Part shown: positions 33,737 through 43,294 of the stretch, in pieces | How positions within the stretch are numbered: position 1 is the stretch's first letter | Layout of the letters: the number at the start of each line of letters is the position of its first letter | Origin: Isoetes taiwanensis | Lineage: Eukaryota > Streptophyta > Lycopodiopsida > Isoetales > Isoetaceae | Reading direction: 5' to 3' | Assembly (NCBI GenBank): GCA_021234155.1 | Contig: JAJEKV010000027.1 | Coordinates: forward strand, 11,420,716-11,484,715 | DNA length: 64,000 nt | Notes under the pieces: generated by a model | Seen by the model: only the letters and a program-made list of their open reading frames with translations | Told to the model about the DNA's origin: nothing | Databases searched by the model: none | Translations under genes and position numbers: made by a program

Positions 33737-33748
33737 GCTCTGATACCA
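33737..33748 (-). other. primer-binding site (initiator tRNA-Met)
   Basis: The minus strand reads TGGTATCAGAGC, one base inside the 5' LTR end at 33750. Confidence 0.9.
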
Positions 33749-33749
33749 T

Positions 33750-35365
33750 TGTGACGCTACTCGGCAGGAAATCCCCCATCCGGTCCATCAACCGCATGGG
33801 CCCTCCGTCTAACCCGCACTCTGAGAGAATCCTAGTGCGGGCAGGGGACACGAAGGTGTCTTGCGCGCCCTTCCCCTATGGGCTCCTATCATAGCGGAAG
33901 CATAAACAACGTCAGAACTAGCAATAACAATACAACATACTACCTCGAAGGGTAGTCCATCACATACCCATAAGAGCAAAGAAGATAATCATAAACCATA
34001 AAACATAAGAGCTCCTACCCATGGCTCTGACTCATAAGGAGGATGACTGACTGGCTAGGCCTCAAGATAGAGCGGACCGAAGTCGGAACAATGGCGGCAG
34101 GGCTGGCATAAGACAATGGCTAGGGTTGACCACTCCATCCGCCCCCCCCGTGCATACTTTGCGGATGGGCTCAATCAGGCTCGCATGACTCTAGCCTTCC
34201 TGGATCGCAATCCCATGGCATCACCCATCGGGACTACTCCGTGTTGCATCTCCTCGGTCCGGCCGAGGCGGGAAGGGTTGCATCTCCCCTTCCCGGGTCT
34301 AGAGGTTCCACGGGCGGCTAGAGAATCGTGGCGACACACGATTCATACCCGACTGAACCCCCAAAACAAGAGCCAAGCCGACACTTGCAACTCTTGAGAG
34401 GCAGGGCGACACCATCGCCCCAGGAGGTGTCAGACCCATGCTCGGCCCACAAGAAGTGACCGATCATAAGCCTAGCTCACTATGGGATCCCCCGTAGCCC
34501 CCACTCGGCAGGGATCCTCCCTCCGCATTGCCTCTAGCCCCGTTGTGTAGTGCTGAGTCACATCATAGCCTCCATAGCCCGGTGGGTTCCTATGCACAGG
34601 CCGCAACTAATAGGAACTAAGGGATCTAATCTAGGAGCATACTACATATGGCTCTAGGTCTCTACCCCCCTTCCCAATACAAGAGGAGCAAACATGATCA
34701 ACCATCGTCACATAATCATCACAACATGAGAATAATCATAAGAACATCTTAACCTAATCATACAAATCTAACTTACAGTTAGGGTTCCTTGATTAGGGTT
34801 CAAGATGATGCATGAGGGTTCTAGGATGGCTCTACCCTAGATACAAGATACTAACTCATCTGGAATGCTAATTCCAGATGAACTACTATGACTACTACTC
34901 TACATACCTGCTCCTGAAGCACTCCCTCCAAACCCGGGCGTCTCCATGACCTTTGAAGTGTTCGAGGTAGCTCCCACTCCTGCTGATGCGCTCATGCTCT
35001 GGGGGCTGCCATGCTATGCTGTGCCACAGCAGATGGTTCTCGAAACGGAGTTTCGAGCGCGAAGAAGGTTCCCAGACTGTTGGAGCCAGAAAAGAGGCCT
35101 AGCGTTAGGGTTTAGGCCTTTATAGGTTAGGGTTCACATGTTATGCCACGTGGCTCCAATAGGGTAAGACCGTGTGGCGGGTGCCCAATAGGTTAAGGCC
35201 ACGTGGAAAATGGTCTTAACCTAAGGTTGGCTAAGTTATATGAATAACTTAGTCATGCCCCCTAGTGCCACAATCTATGGTATACAAGGCTATGAAGATA
35301 GACTTGTATAGTGACGGGTCTAGGAATATACGTATTTATAGCGTATATTCCCCTGGAACGTCACA
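33750..35365 (-). repeat. outer chromovirus 5' LTR (complete)
   Basis: It runs from TGTGACGCTACT to CCTGGAACGTCACA, 1616 bp, and is followed by the target duplication TTGTT. It retains the end that the 3' LTR has lost. Inside is a perfect inverted repeat (CATCTGGAAT, GCTA, ATTCCAGATG) at about 34857. Short plus-strand ORFs inside the LTR are not genes. Confidence 0.92.
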
Positions 35366-35370
35366 TTGTT

Positions 35371-35551
35371 AGAATGAAGGAAGGAAGGAAGTATATTTTA
35401 ACGTCCATGGAGACCAACTGGCCTATGAGACGGTTTTACAATATAGCGGAAAGTTTCCAAACACAAAATAAAACCACAGAAACCCTGTACAATGTGTCTC
35501 TACCACTGGGATGAAAAAACCCCCCGTGTGGGAGGAAAAACCCTTGTAGTA
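35371..35551 (-). repeat. LINE 3' end remnant, LINE C
   Basis: On the minus strand: the hairpin motif GGTTTTTCCTCCCACACGGG with GGGTTTTTTCATCCC, then CATAGGCCAGTTGGTCTCCA and TGGACGTTAAAA, then a TTCC-repeat tail (35371-35395). Order and sequence match the 3' end of LINE B. No coding part is left. Confidence 0.7.
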
Positions 35552-36207
35552 GGCGTTGAGAGGCCCTATTTGGGCGCTCAAATTCCCTGTGCTGTGAGGG
35601 ACTCCCTGACGGTGGAGACTTGCAGAATGTAAATTGCTACAAGCATCTCACTATTTCGCCTCCTCTGCCTCCGTCATCACACGGCAACTAGTAGTTCCAA
35701 ATGTAACAGCATCTGGATTCCATTCCCCATTTCAGATTTGCTGATGCAGCTACATTTACCTGCTTATCTGTCGGTAAGAAAATGGTTTAGTTTTTTTATT
35801 GGTAACGTGGCTTCTAGTAGGAAAGACTAATGGTCTGCAGCAGCGGCCGATCAAGTTCTAGGAACTTGGCCGATGTAAAGGATTTAGAAATGATCAGGGG
35901 GTTGAGGTTCAGCCGTTTCGACTTTCTAGCTGCCCTATACTGACTGGATAATTGCACTTCCAAGGTGGACTATAAAGAAAGTGCCATTTTTTAATGCAAT
36001 CTGACGTTTTAGAGAGGAGAGCCCTGTTATAGATGTATCTAAACAAATTTCATGTTTAACAAAGTGTCACAGAAGGATCAGGGGTTCTTTACACTGGTGG
36101 AAGAGTCTGAGACTCCCAAAGTTGAGGCGGTATAGTGCTTGATGCGCTATTTAGCAGTATCAAAGCCAAAGTCCATTTCACTGGTACTAGAACCTTAGTT
36201 AGGGGTT
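35552..36207. other. spacer between two LINE 3' ends
   Basis: No gene or clear repeat that I can support. It may contain unrecognised body of LINE C. Confidence 0.4.
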
Positions 36208-36289
36208 GAAATTTAATTTAATTTAATTTAATTTATATCTATTGCTCTCTTGGGCCTCGAGAGACCATGGAGCACATGAAACAATATTT

Positions 36290-36658
36290 TTACAGCTTTT
36301 GTAACAAGGAACGGTGTGCATCCACCGCCTTTATATATGGTCCTAATGTCAGTGGTGGAAGAGAAAATAATGAGTAAAGATCGACCACTTGAATACCGAA
36401 AACATGTCGGATATGTACATACTCTGGACAATGTAGGAAAACATGTTGTTCATCTTCAATGTCTCCTGTTTTGCATGATTGACAAACCCGGCCTTCTATT
36501 GGGGTTTTTGACCATCTGCCTGTTTCTACTGCCAGTTTATGGGAACCTGTTCTGTATCTAGATAGCAACCTGCTTTGGAACCTTGGTAGGCATGCCTTCA
36601 AGTATTTCTGGCATTCATAAGTTTCCATGTGGTTTATGTTATTCTGATACTGTATCAT
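36290..36658 (-). pseudogene. LINE D ORF2 C-terminal zinc cluster
   Basis: The frame reads LLSRYRTGSHKLAVETGRWS, then CQSCKTGDIEDEQHVFLHCP followed by EYVHIRHVFG. The C-x2-C...H-x4-C spacing is a CCHC-type zinc finger found at the end of LINE ORF2 proteins. It matches LINE B motif by motif. A frameshift near 36660-36705 separates it from the RT. Confidence 0.8.
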
Positions 36659-36704
36659 CCTCTTCCCCGGATCTTCCCATAAACGGTCTACTGGGCAAAC
36701 TTAT

Positions 36705-37937
36705 CTAACGAGTTCTCGCTTCCTGTTTATCATGTGGCCAATTCGATTCATCTATACCCCATCGATTTGCCCATGCCATCAAGTCCTTCATCCATCCTGT
36801 GTCAGAATTTGTCATGGCCCGACGAGATAACCTGTCCGATTTCTGTATCTTGACCCTGTTAAAGAAATTAATCGTCTGGAATAGACCTTCCATTTCAAGA
36901 GGAAACATGCCTACTTCGGCTAACATGATGGCATAGGGAATTTGGGATCTAATTCCTAGTTCCTCCTTTAGGAACATCTTCTGAACTCCTTCAATCTGCT
37001 TCCACATGCGGAGCGAGATCCCTGGCCCCCAAATGGGGACACCATACAATGCCACTGTTTGTACCAATGTTTTAAACAGAATTTTCTTCAATCCCCATTC
37101 TGTAAGAGATGCTCGATTACATTTGGCCAGCATGCTATACAATGCTGCCTTCCCTCCTGCAGTTCTCCTGTTCACACAGATTTTCCAACTATAATTGGAA
37201 GCAATGTCTAGCCCAAGATATTTATAGTGCTCAACTGTTTCCACAATTTGCCCTTTGTATGTAAATTCCGGTCTTTCCCTGGTGCCAATGACCATAATTT
37301 TGGATTTAGCCAAGTTTACACTCATCTGTTTTGTTTCACAGAAACTCTCCAAGCTAAATAGATGGTCCTGTAGTATTTGTGGTTTGCTTGCTAGTAACAC
37401 CACATCATCTGCATAGAGAAGAAGCTGGATAATGTATGTGCCCAACCTGGTGCCTGCTAGGGATCTAGCTTTCAGCCAATCATCTAACTCATCTATGAAG
37501 ATTCCGAACAAAGTCGGAGATAGGGGGCAGCCTTGGCGTACCCCGATGGTGCTCTGAATCTGTGTGTCTGATGAGATTTGGATCAAAACTTCAGCATACA
37601 ATTGTGAAACAGCTCCTCTAATTTCTGGCGGGACCCCTAACTGCACCATTCTATCACTGAGTTTCTTGCGTGGGACTGTATCAAAAGCTTTCGTAAAATC
37701 TATGAATGCCAGGTATAATGCTGCATTGGGTTTTTTCGCATCTTCAAGTAGCGTTCTCAGGGTGAGCACATGATCTAGTGTATTGTGATCTTTCCTGAAA
37801 CCAGCTTGACACGGCGAGCGTACTTTTGCCTGCTCTGCCCAAGAGCTCAGTTTGCTTTCCAAAAGGCTGCCAAGGAGTTTGGCGAACACACTGCCAATTA
37901 ATATGGTTCTGTAGTTGCCAGCTACCTTTTCAGGCAA
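36705..37937 (-). pseudogene. LINE D reverse transcriptase (410 codons open)
   Basis: An uninterrupted frame carries the RT motifs in order: NYRTILIGSVFAKLLGSLLE; QAGFRKDHNTLDHVLTLRTL; FIDFTKAFDTV (motif A with catalytic Asp); GVRQGCPLSPTLFGIFIDEL (motif B); LLLYADDVVLLA (motif C, YADD); and QMSVNLAKSKIMVIG (motif D). All three catalytic Asp are present. The N-terminal endonuclease is missing because of truncation. Downstream thumb and connection helices are readable to WPHDKQ. Family: LINE, clade not assigned. It is the most intact RT in the window. Confidence 0.9.
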
Positions 37938-38154
37938 ACAAGAATGCCTTGCTTGTGTGAAGCAACTAGAGGTTCCAACTATTGTTGCATGGCCTATGGA
38001 CAGTATTAAACTGGAGGGGAACTACATGTTTCCTATAGATGTAGAACCATTGTCAATAATGTTCACATAGTGTAGCAAGAGGCCACTTCCAACTTTCAAA
38101 CATTATCCCACCAAAAGATGCAAGTCAGATTATGATTGTTCTCCTGAAGCCCTG

Positions 38155-40280
38155 ATGAAGGTTAGAGGAAGTGAATGTTGTTGGGCCTCCTGTATTAGAA
38201 TGTTCACAATAGAGGAGATGGTGGTAGCAAGAGCTACATATCAGGAACATAAGTGTGATAGCAGGAGGAATTTCATGTACACCATATTTGGCTATGCAAT
38301 TCAGGATGAAAGATCAAAGAAGAAAAGATTCCCATTGAATGGAAAGTGGATATGTTCAAAAGTATGGATGGCTATACATGGAATTCCAACCTCTTCTTGG
38401 CACAACTGGCAAAAGAGACATGAAAATGGTAGTAAAATTGCATTGCATGGGAACACTGGCCTGGTAAGGCCTACCTCAAGAACTATAGCTGCAAAGGAAA
38501 TATTTGAAAGATATGTGGATTTCAATGCAGAAAACATGCCACATAAGAGTAAGAAGGATGAACAGGGTAGAGTTATTGTTGAAAAGAGATTGCCATCCCA
38601 TTGTACCCAGAAGAGCATATTAGAGGAAATAAATGCATTGCTTCGGGAACTTGGAGTGGCCTCTATATCCCAGCCCAGTTTTAGTAGGGTATGGAATAAG
38701 CATTTCAAGCATGTGACCATAGCAACTTCAAACAACTTTGCCAAGTGCAATTTATGTGCTAAGCTGAAGGAGACACTAGATAAGACTGTGCAATCAAGTC
38801 TAAGGGCAAAGATAAGGGAACATATGAAGGACCATTTGACAGATCAGCTATCATGTAGATCAACTTATTGGATGTGGAGGACCTTATCTGCAATGGAACC
38901 TAATAACTATCTATGTATTATACATGATAAAATGGACCAACAGAAGACAATTCAAGTACATTCCTAAGTCATGTGGAAGATCATACCCTTTGCAGATTTC
39001 AATGACTGGGGCAATATTGCATGGGCAGTCTCAGACATATTATGGCCATTTCAGTTTAGAGTTGTGGAGTGATGGTCCAGATTTTCACATTGGGAGTATC
39101 ATAAGGTGTTTAAGAAACTATGAGAAGGGTTACAATGGTCACCTACAGGATCCTACAGCTAGCCAGGCACTACATAGTGCATTGTTGGATGGAACCCCTA
39201 ATAGTATTGAAAAGTTTAGCAAGGCAAGGTTTAGGAGGAATGGACCTAATGAACATGTTGGAGCTTCAACATCTCGTGCTAAACCTCGAGATCTGCCCAG
39301 AAAGCTCCTCTTGCAACTAGATAATTGTCTTTGGTCAAAATAAGAACAAGTGGATGTTTTCTTTCCTATCCTACTTAACAATTTGTGGGTATTTTTGAAA
39401 GAGTCAATTTGGGGTTCCTAATGCCCGGACATACTCATGAGGATGTGGATGCATTGTTTGGAAAATATAGTCATGTATTGAGACAATGACAGATTACTAA
39501 CTTTCCCAGGCTATTGGAAATATTTCATGGATGTACAAATCCATCTCCTATAGGATCTATCATAGAAGAAGTGCCTGATTGGAAGAGTTTTGTGGATGGT
39601 TATGCTCTCGACATGGAAGGTCATTCTAGACCTCTTCAATTCACTTTTTGGGTGAGAGAAGGGATTCCAATCATGCAATGGAAAATGAGACCTTCAGAGG
39701 AGAAGTGGAGAGGTGGGACAGAAATTTGGCACAGGGATGTAAATGGCAAGCCTATGATACCTCCTGGTCAACCAAAAGCTCTAAAACCAACTGAAGAAGT
39801 CAAGCAATTGGGATTGACTAAGGATGGCATCAATGACTACATCAAGCATTGGCAAACTAATTCAGATGAGACTAATCATGCATTGATAGATTATTGGAAG
39901 AAGGTGATCAACTTGTTGGATGAGGTAGACACATCCTCAGAAGAGCTTAAAGAAGGGTGGTTCCCTAAAAGTAAGTGTTGGGATACACTATCTCGGATAT
40001 TTGCAAAGAAGAAGGTGATGTTAACTTCAATAAGGTGCGCGTGGAATGGTGGTGTCCAGTACATCAGTTGAGTAATGTCACCGATAAAGAAAGATATTCA
40101 GATTGTTGGACAAAGAGGTGGAGGATAAATCCTAGTGATCCTGATCTTTGGCTAGACATTGAAACTGTATTGTACTCGTGGACTCCAAAAACTATTCCTA
40201 GTAAAACAGCGAGAGTTACAATACCTCAGGATGTAAGGAATAAGGTTCTCATATCCTTGGGGATGCTGGTGGAAAAATGA
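38155..40280 (+). pseudogene. GHTHEDVD-motif (DUF7869-like) gene, frameshifted
   Basis: Successive frames form one protein. 38155-38967 (270 aa) has VRPTSRTIAAKEIFERYVDF, a Cys-containing FAKCNLCAKLKET block and CIIHDKMDQQKTIQVHS. 38924-39343 has GAILHGQSQTYYGHFSLELW and LLLQLDNC. Then at 39418-39486 comes MPGHTHEDVDALFGKYSHVL. 39514-40071 and 39975-40280 supply an acidic C-terminal part ending with a basic stretch and a stop. HDKMDQ, QLDN and GHTHEDVDALFG are hallmarks of a large uncharacterised eukaryotic family. The spaced acids suggest an RNase H-like fold and possible transposase origin (inference). At least three frameshifts and a stop near 39487 break it. The name DUF7869 is from memory. 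Confidence 0.7.
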
Positions 40281-40309
40281 AAAAAAGTTACTATGTATCA
40301 ATCACAGTT

Positions 40310-40315
40310 AATAAA
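40310..40315 (+). promoter_or_regulatory. possible polyadenylation signal
   Basis: AATAAA 30 bases after the last stop of the GHTHEDVD gene, in an A-rich context. Confidence 0.35.
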
Positions 40316-40320
40316 AGTTG

Positions 40321-41338
40321 TGTACTACTTGAGTTTCATGATATATGATTTTGTAATTTGAAGTTAAGGTGTGAATTTATATTAAGGTGTGTGATTATAT
40401 GTTAACATATTGTGACTTTTATCAAGTTACTAAAAAACTTGCAATATGAAATTTGTCCCAAAATCAAGACATAATCCCAATTTAATTGAATGATGGTTTA
40501 TGACAAAATATTTGTTTTCTTAACATCGTCTGAGTCCCAACCATTGCATTTATGTATGGGCTTGGGATGCACAAATTCTTTTATGTGACACCTAAAACAC
40601 CTGACCACCCAAATCTTTTACTTGAGGTGCTTGCAAAGTTGCAGACAACAGATTTACAAGCCTCCATGTTGTTGCATCAATTCAAATTTGTTGCTTCAGA
40701 TACAAGCACAGCCACAACGAGTCTTCTCTTTCAGGTTTGTGCGAAATAAAATTAGCAGTTGGGTAAAAGCACGTTGTGGTGTTCCAATTCGGCTGTCCCC
40801 CCTGTCCCCCCAAAATGTGGCGTTGCATCCACCACTTTTGTGGTATGAAAGTATAATTATGGCACCGCTCAGCTGCCGGTATTTAAGAATAGAGTCCCAA
40901 TTTGTGGGGGAAATTCTAATTTCAAAGACTAAAATTCAAATTCAAATTCCTATTCTTTGGCCCCTTCCTGTTCTTTGCCTACGTCCTGTTCTTTGGCTCC
41001 CTCCTTGCTGCAAGCTCCAATCCATTGTGGATATGGATGTCAATGAGGTAATCTGTCCACAAACCGGCATTTCACAGGATGAGATTAGTTCTTAACATTG
41101 TAGACAGCAGCAAGAACCATGGGATTATTCCTGATTGCATGTTGATCTTTGTTTGACAGGATTCAGGAAAATGACAACCTCCTGATGAGCTCTATCCAAA
41201 ACTATGAAAAGAGTTGTGGCCTATTAACTCTTCTACTGCTAAACTGGACGAAGCCTGTTGAAAACACATATAACAGCACAAGCATTTTCTTGCACTTCCT
41301 ACACAATATGCAATTAACAACGAAATCCAATCCAATTT
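40321..41338. other. spacer with unassigned frames
   Basis: A 157-codon plus frame (40622-41095) and a shorter one (40552-40749, with TPDHPNLLLEVLAKLQTTDL) exist. The composition is not convincing and I recognise no domain. Repeats of CCTATTCTTTGG/CCTGTTCTTTGG occur near 40950-41000. Confidence 0.35.
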
Positions 41339-41879
41339 TCAGAGGTACAGTTGGATAAGCTCGTCGCTAACAGCTGATGGTGTAAGGACACCTAGATCTG
41401 TGAACAACAAGGTCAAATATTGTGGAGGAGTATAGTCTCTGGTAGAATTTTCAGTAATAACTGAATGGGGCAAAGAACCAGAAAAATTCACCCTCCGAGA
41501 TGCGGGCAACAAATCCCCTTGCTTGACTGGATACAGACGTGCAAACTGCCACAAACACGAGATATATTTTAAATTCTTATCCACAGGGAAAAAAAAATGG
41601 ACAAATGAATTACAGCAGTAAGCACAAGATCCTAACCTTATAACTTTCGGCGGCAACATAAACTGGCTTATTCATGTTTCTTGCAACCAATGAAACTTGA
41701 TATGTTCCAATCACATTAATAATACCTCCACTTTCCACAACACCTTCAGCCCCAAGAAGAACCATATCAACGTTGTCCATTGTGTATGCTACAGCCGCAT
41801 CCAAGACAAGTGAAACAGGAATGCCAAGCTGCTTTGCCAGGTTGATTAGCTACATCCACCCCATTACCTGGTCTACCCT
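41339..41879 (-). pseudogene. eIF2B alpha subunit, last two exons, frameshifted
   Basis: Exon B (41637-41879) reads [12 protein letters not shown], then [40 protein letters not shown] and [14 protein letters not shown]. Exon C (41339-41545) reads FARLYPVKQGDLLPASRRVN, DYTPPQYLTLLFTDLGVLTP and SAVSDELIQLYL, then a stop. These are the signature C-terminal blocks of translation initiation factor eIF2B alpha, part of the guanine nucleotide exchange factor for eIF2. Splice sites are clean: donor AAG|GTTAGG, acceptor GGCAG|TTTGC, phase 0; exon B acceptor TTCCAG|AGGGT. One extra base near 41840, between VANQ and LAKQ, breaks the frame. Upstream exons are not found before the LTR at 43 kb, so this is a partial copy or an interrupted gene. 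Confidence 0.8.
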
Positions 41880-41959
41880 CTGGAAGAAACCAAGCTCTCA
41901 GTGAGTTCTGCAATTGGCAAATCACCAAAGGAGAATAAGTCTCTAGACTAGGTCTGTAG

Positions 41960-41984
41960 AAAAAAAAAAAAAAAAAAAAAAAAA
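41960..41984 (+). repeat. poly(A) run of 25
   Basis: Twenty-five consecutive A bases just upstream (minus sense) of the eIF2B exon, read as poly(T) on the gene strand. It could be a retroposon tail scar or an intronic homopolymer. Confidence 0.85.
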
Positions 41985-42446
41985 CCATGTGTTTCGCTGT
42001 AGTGAAACTAAAATACTTTTGAAACAAATAAAACTGAACAACAGGTACTTACCAGTGCAGACAACACTGAAATGCTTTCCATTTGAAACTGAAAGTTACA
42101 ACTCGGTCATATAAACATAACCACCCGAACACATCCTTTCCATCAGGTTGCATCGGAGTGAGTAAGAGCTAGTGTCGAGCTAGTGCAGGGTATGCTAACA
42201 CAATGTTCACTGTTAAGTCAGAATACTGTAAAAGTGTATTAGCATATGCAGAATGCTCCTCAAACACAATTACAAGTAACAGAGATCTTCGACATTTAAT
42301 TTTATCATGATACTCATATATGTTACATTAACTTGACAACTTATTTATTCAAATAGACAATGCTTTAGTCTAGAATAGTTGGACTTACAAAACAAGGCTA
42401 CCATTATAATGGCATCTTTTTAGTACGTTTAATTGCCCAACAAGAT

Positions 42447-42588
42447 CTTATCGCCCAACAAGATCTTATGTTGCTTATGTTGTTACGTAATACTTCAAGC
42501 CATTGTGAGGCTAAGACCTTATCGCCCAACAAGATCTTATGTTGCTTATGTTGTTACGTAATACTTCAAGCCATTGTGAGGCTAAGAC
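42447..42588 (+). repeat. 71-bp tandem duplication
   Basis: Two adjacent near-identical copies start CTTATCGCCCAACAAGATCT and end TTGTGAGGCTAAGAC. A partial third start (GCCCAACAAGATCTTATC) precedes them. Confidence 0.9.
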
Positions 42589-43281
42589 TTATGCTAAACG
42601 TCGTTGAACATACAATTCACACCACCATATGATATAAGACTCCCATACTTATATAGCGGCTAATGATCCCATACTCGTATAGCGGCTAATGGTTTAGCGA
42701 GAAGGAACATATTAGCAGCAGGGCTTTGGGCGTAACTTTCGGCTTGAATCAAGATAATATTCCTAGCCCCCTCAACAATACCACGAAACAGGGGTTTGCT
42801 CCTCAAAAGTACTCCCAATATCTTCTCTCTTCGTATTCTTTTTGCCAAATTCATGTCCTTTGGCATAATGGTGACTCGTTTTGTGGGCCAAATTAGGGTA
42901 TTTGTGGTGATAGTTGTGGTCATTTACGACAACCACCTTTATTTAATACGACTCTAAAAGTATTAAAATTCTAAAATATTCAATGGTTTTTGGGTTATTT
43001 ATTGTGGATTTGAGCCCTATTCCATTGGGAAGTCTATTTTGGCCGATTCTTCGACCTATTCCTGGTGGAATATTGGGTTCATGCACAATTTTTCACCCAA
43101 ATTTACTAGAATTCGTGGACTCTATTACTCCTATTCTCTAATCTAATTTAATTTAATGACGACCAGTTTCCCACTTTTCGAGGTTCAATATTGGGATTTG
43201 CACCCCAACTTTTTACTAGGCCAGTTAGTTTTCTATCATAAGGTGATGGCCAGTGCTTGATCTTGGTCAACCAAGATCATT

Positions 43282-43293
43282 GCTCTGATACCA
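43282..43293 (-). other. primer-binding site (initiator tRNA-Met)
   Basis: The minus strand reads TGGTATCAGAGC, one base inside the LTR of fragment C. Confidence 0.9.
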
Positions 43294-43294
43294 T

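Larger units (their letters stand above)
15055..35365 (-). mobile_element. outer chromovirus (Ty3/gypsy), two LTRs, interrupted
   Basis: The element has LTRs at 15055-16673 (3' LTR) and 33750-35365 (5' LTR) and is flanked by TTGTT on both sides (15050-15054 and 35366-35370). A tRNA-iMet primer-binding site lies just inside the 5' LTR. Coding remnants run right to left: gag-like, RT, integrase, chromodomain. A second gypsy element (18514-27915) sits inside the integrase region, so the element proper is about 10.9 kb. All genes are broken. The right target duplication abuts a LINE tail, so the insertion went in beside LINE C. Confidence 0.92.
36208..37937 (-). mobile_element. LINE D, 5'-truncated non-LTR retrotransposon
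   Basis: The minus strand shows an RT block, a C-terminal zinc cluster, a short 3' UTR with CATGGTCTCTCGAGGCCC, and a simple AAATT-repeat tail (36208-36236). The first readable LINE residues are PEKVAGNYRTI, and the frame upstream of about 37937 no longer looks like RT. That marks the 5' truncation. Confidence 0.85.

Noticed and set aside
40622-41095. 157-codon plus frame
   Set aside because: Composition (Cys/Pro/Leu runs from CCTATTCTTTGG repeats) looks non-coding and no family matches.
42660-42923. 87-codon minus frame with KRIRREKILGVLLRSKPLFR
   Set aside because: No domain recognised; it may belong to a truncated element leader. Evidence is too thin to annotate as a gene.
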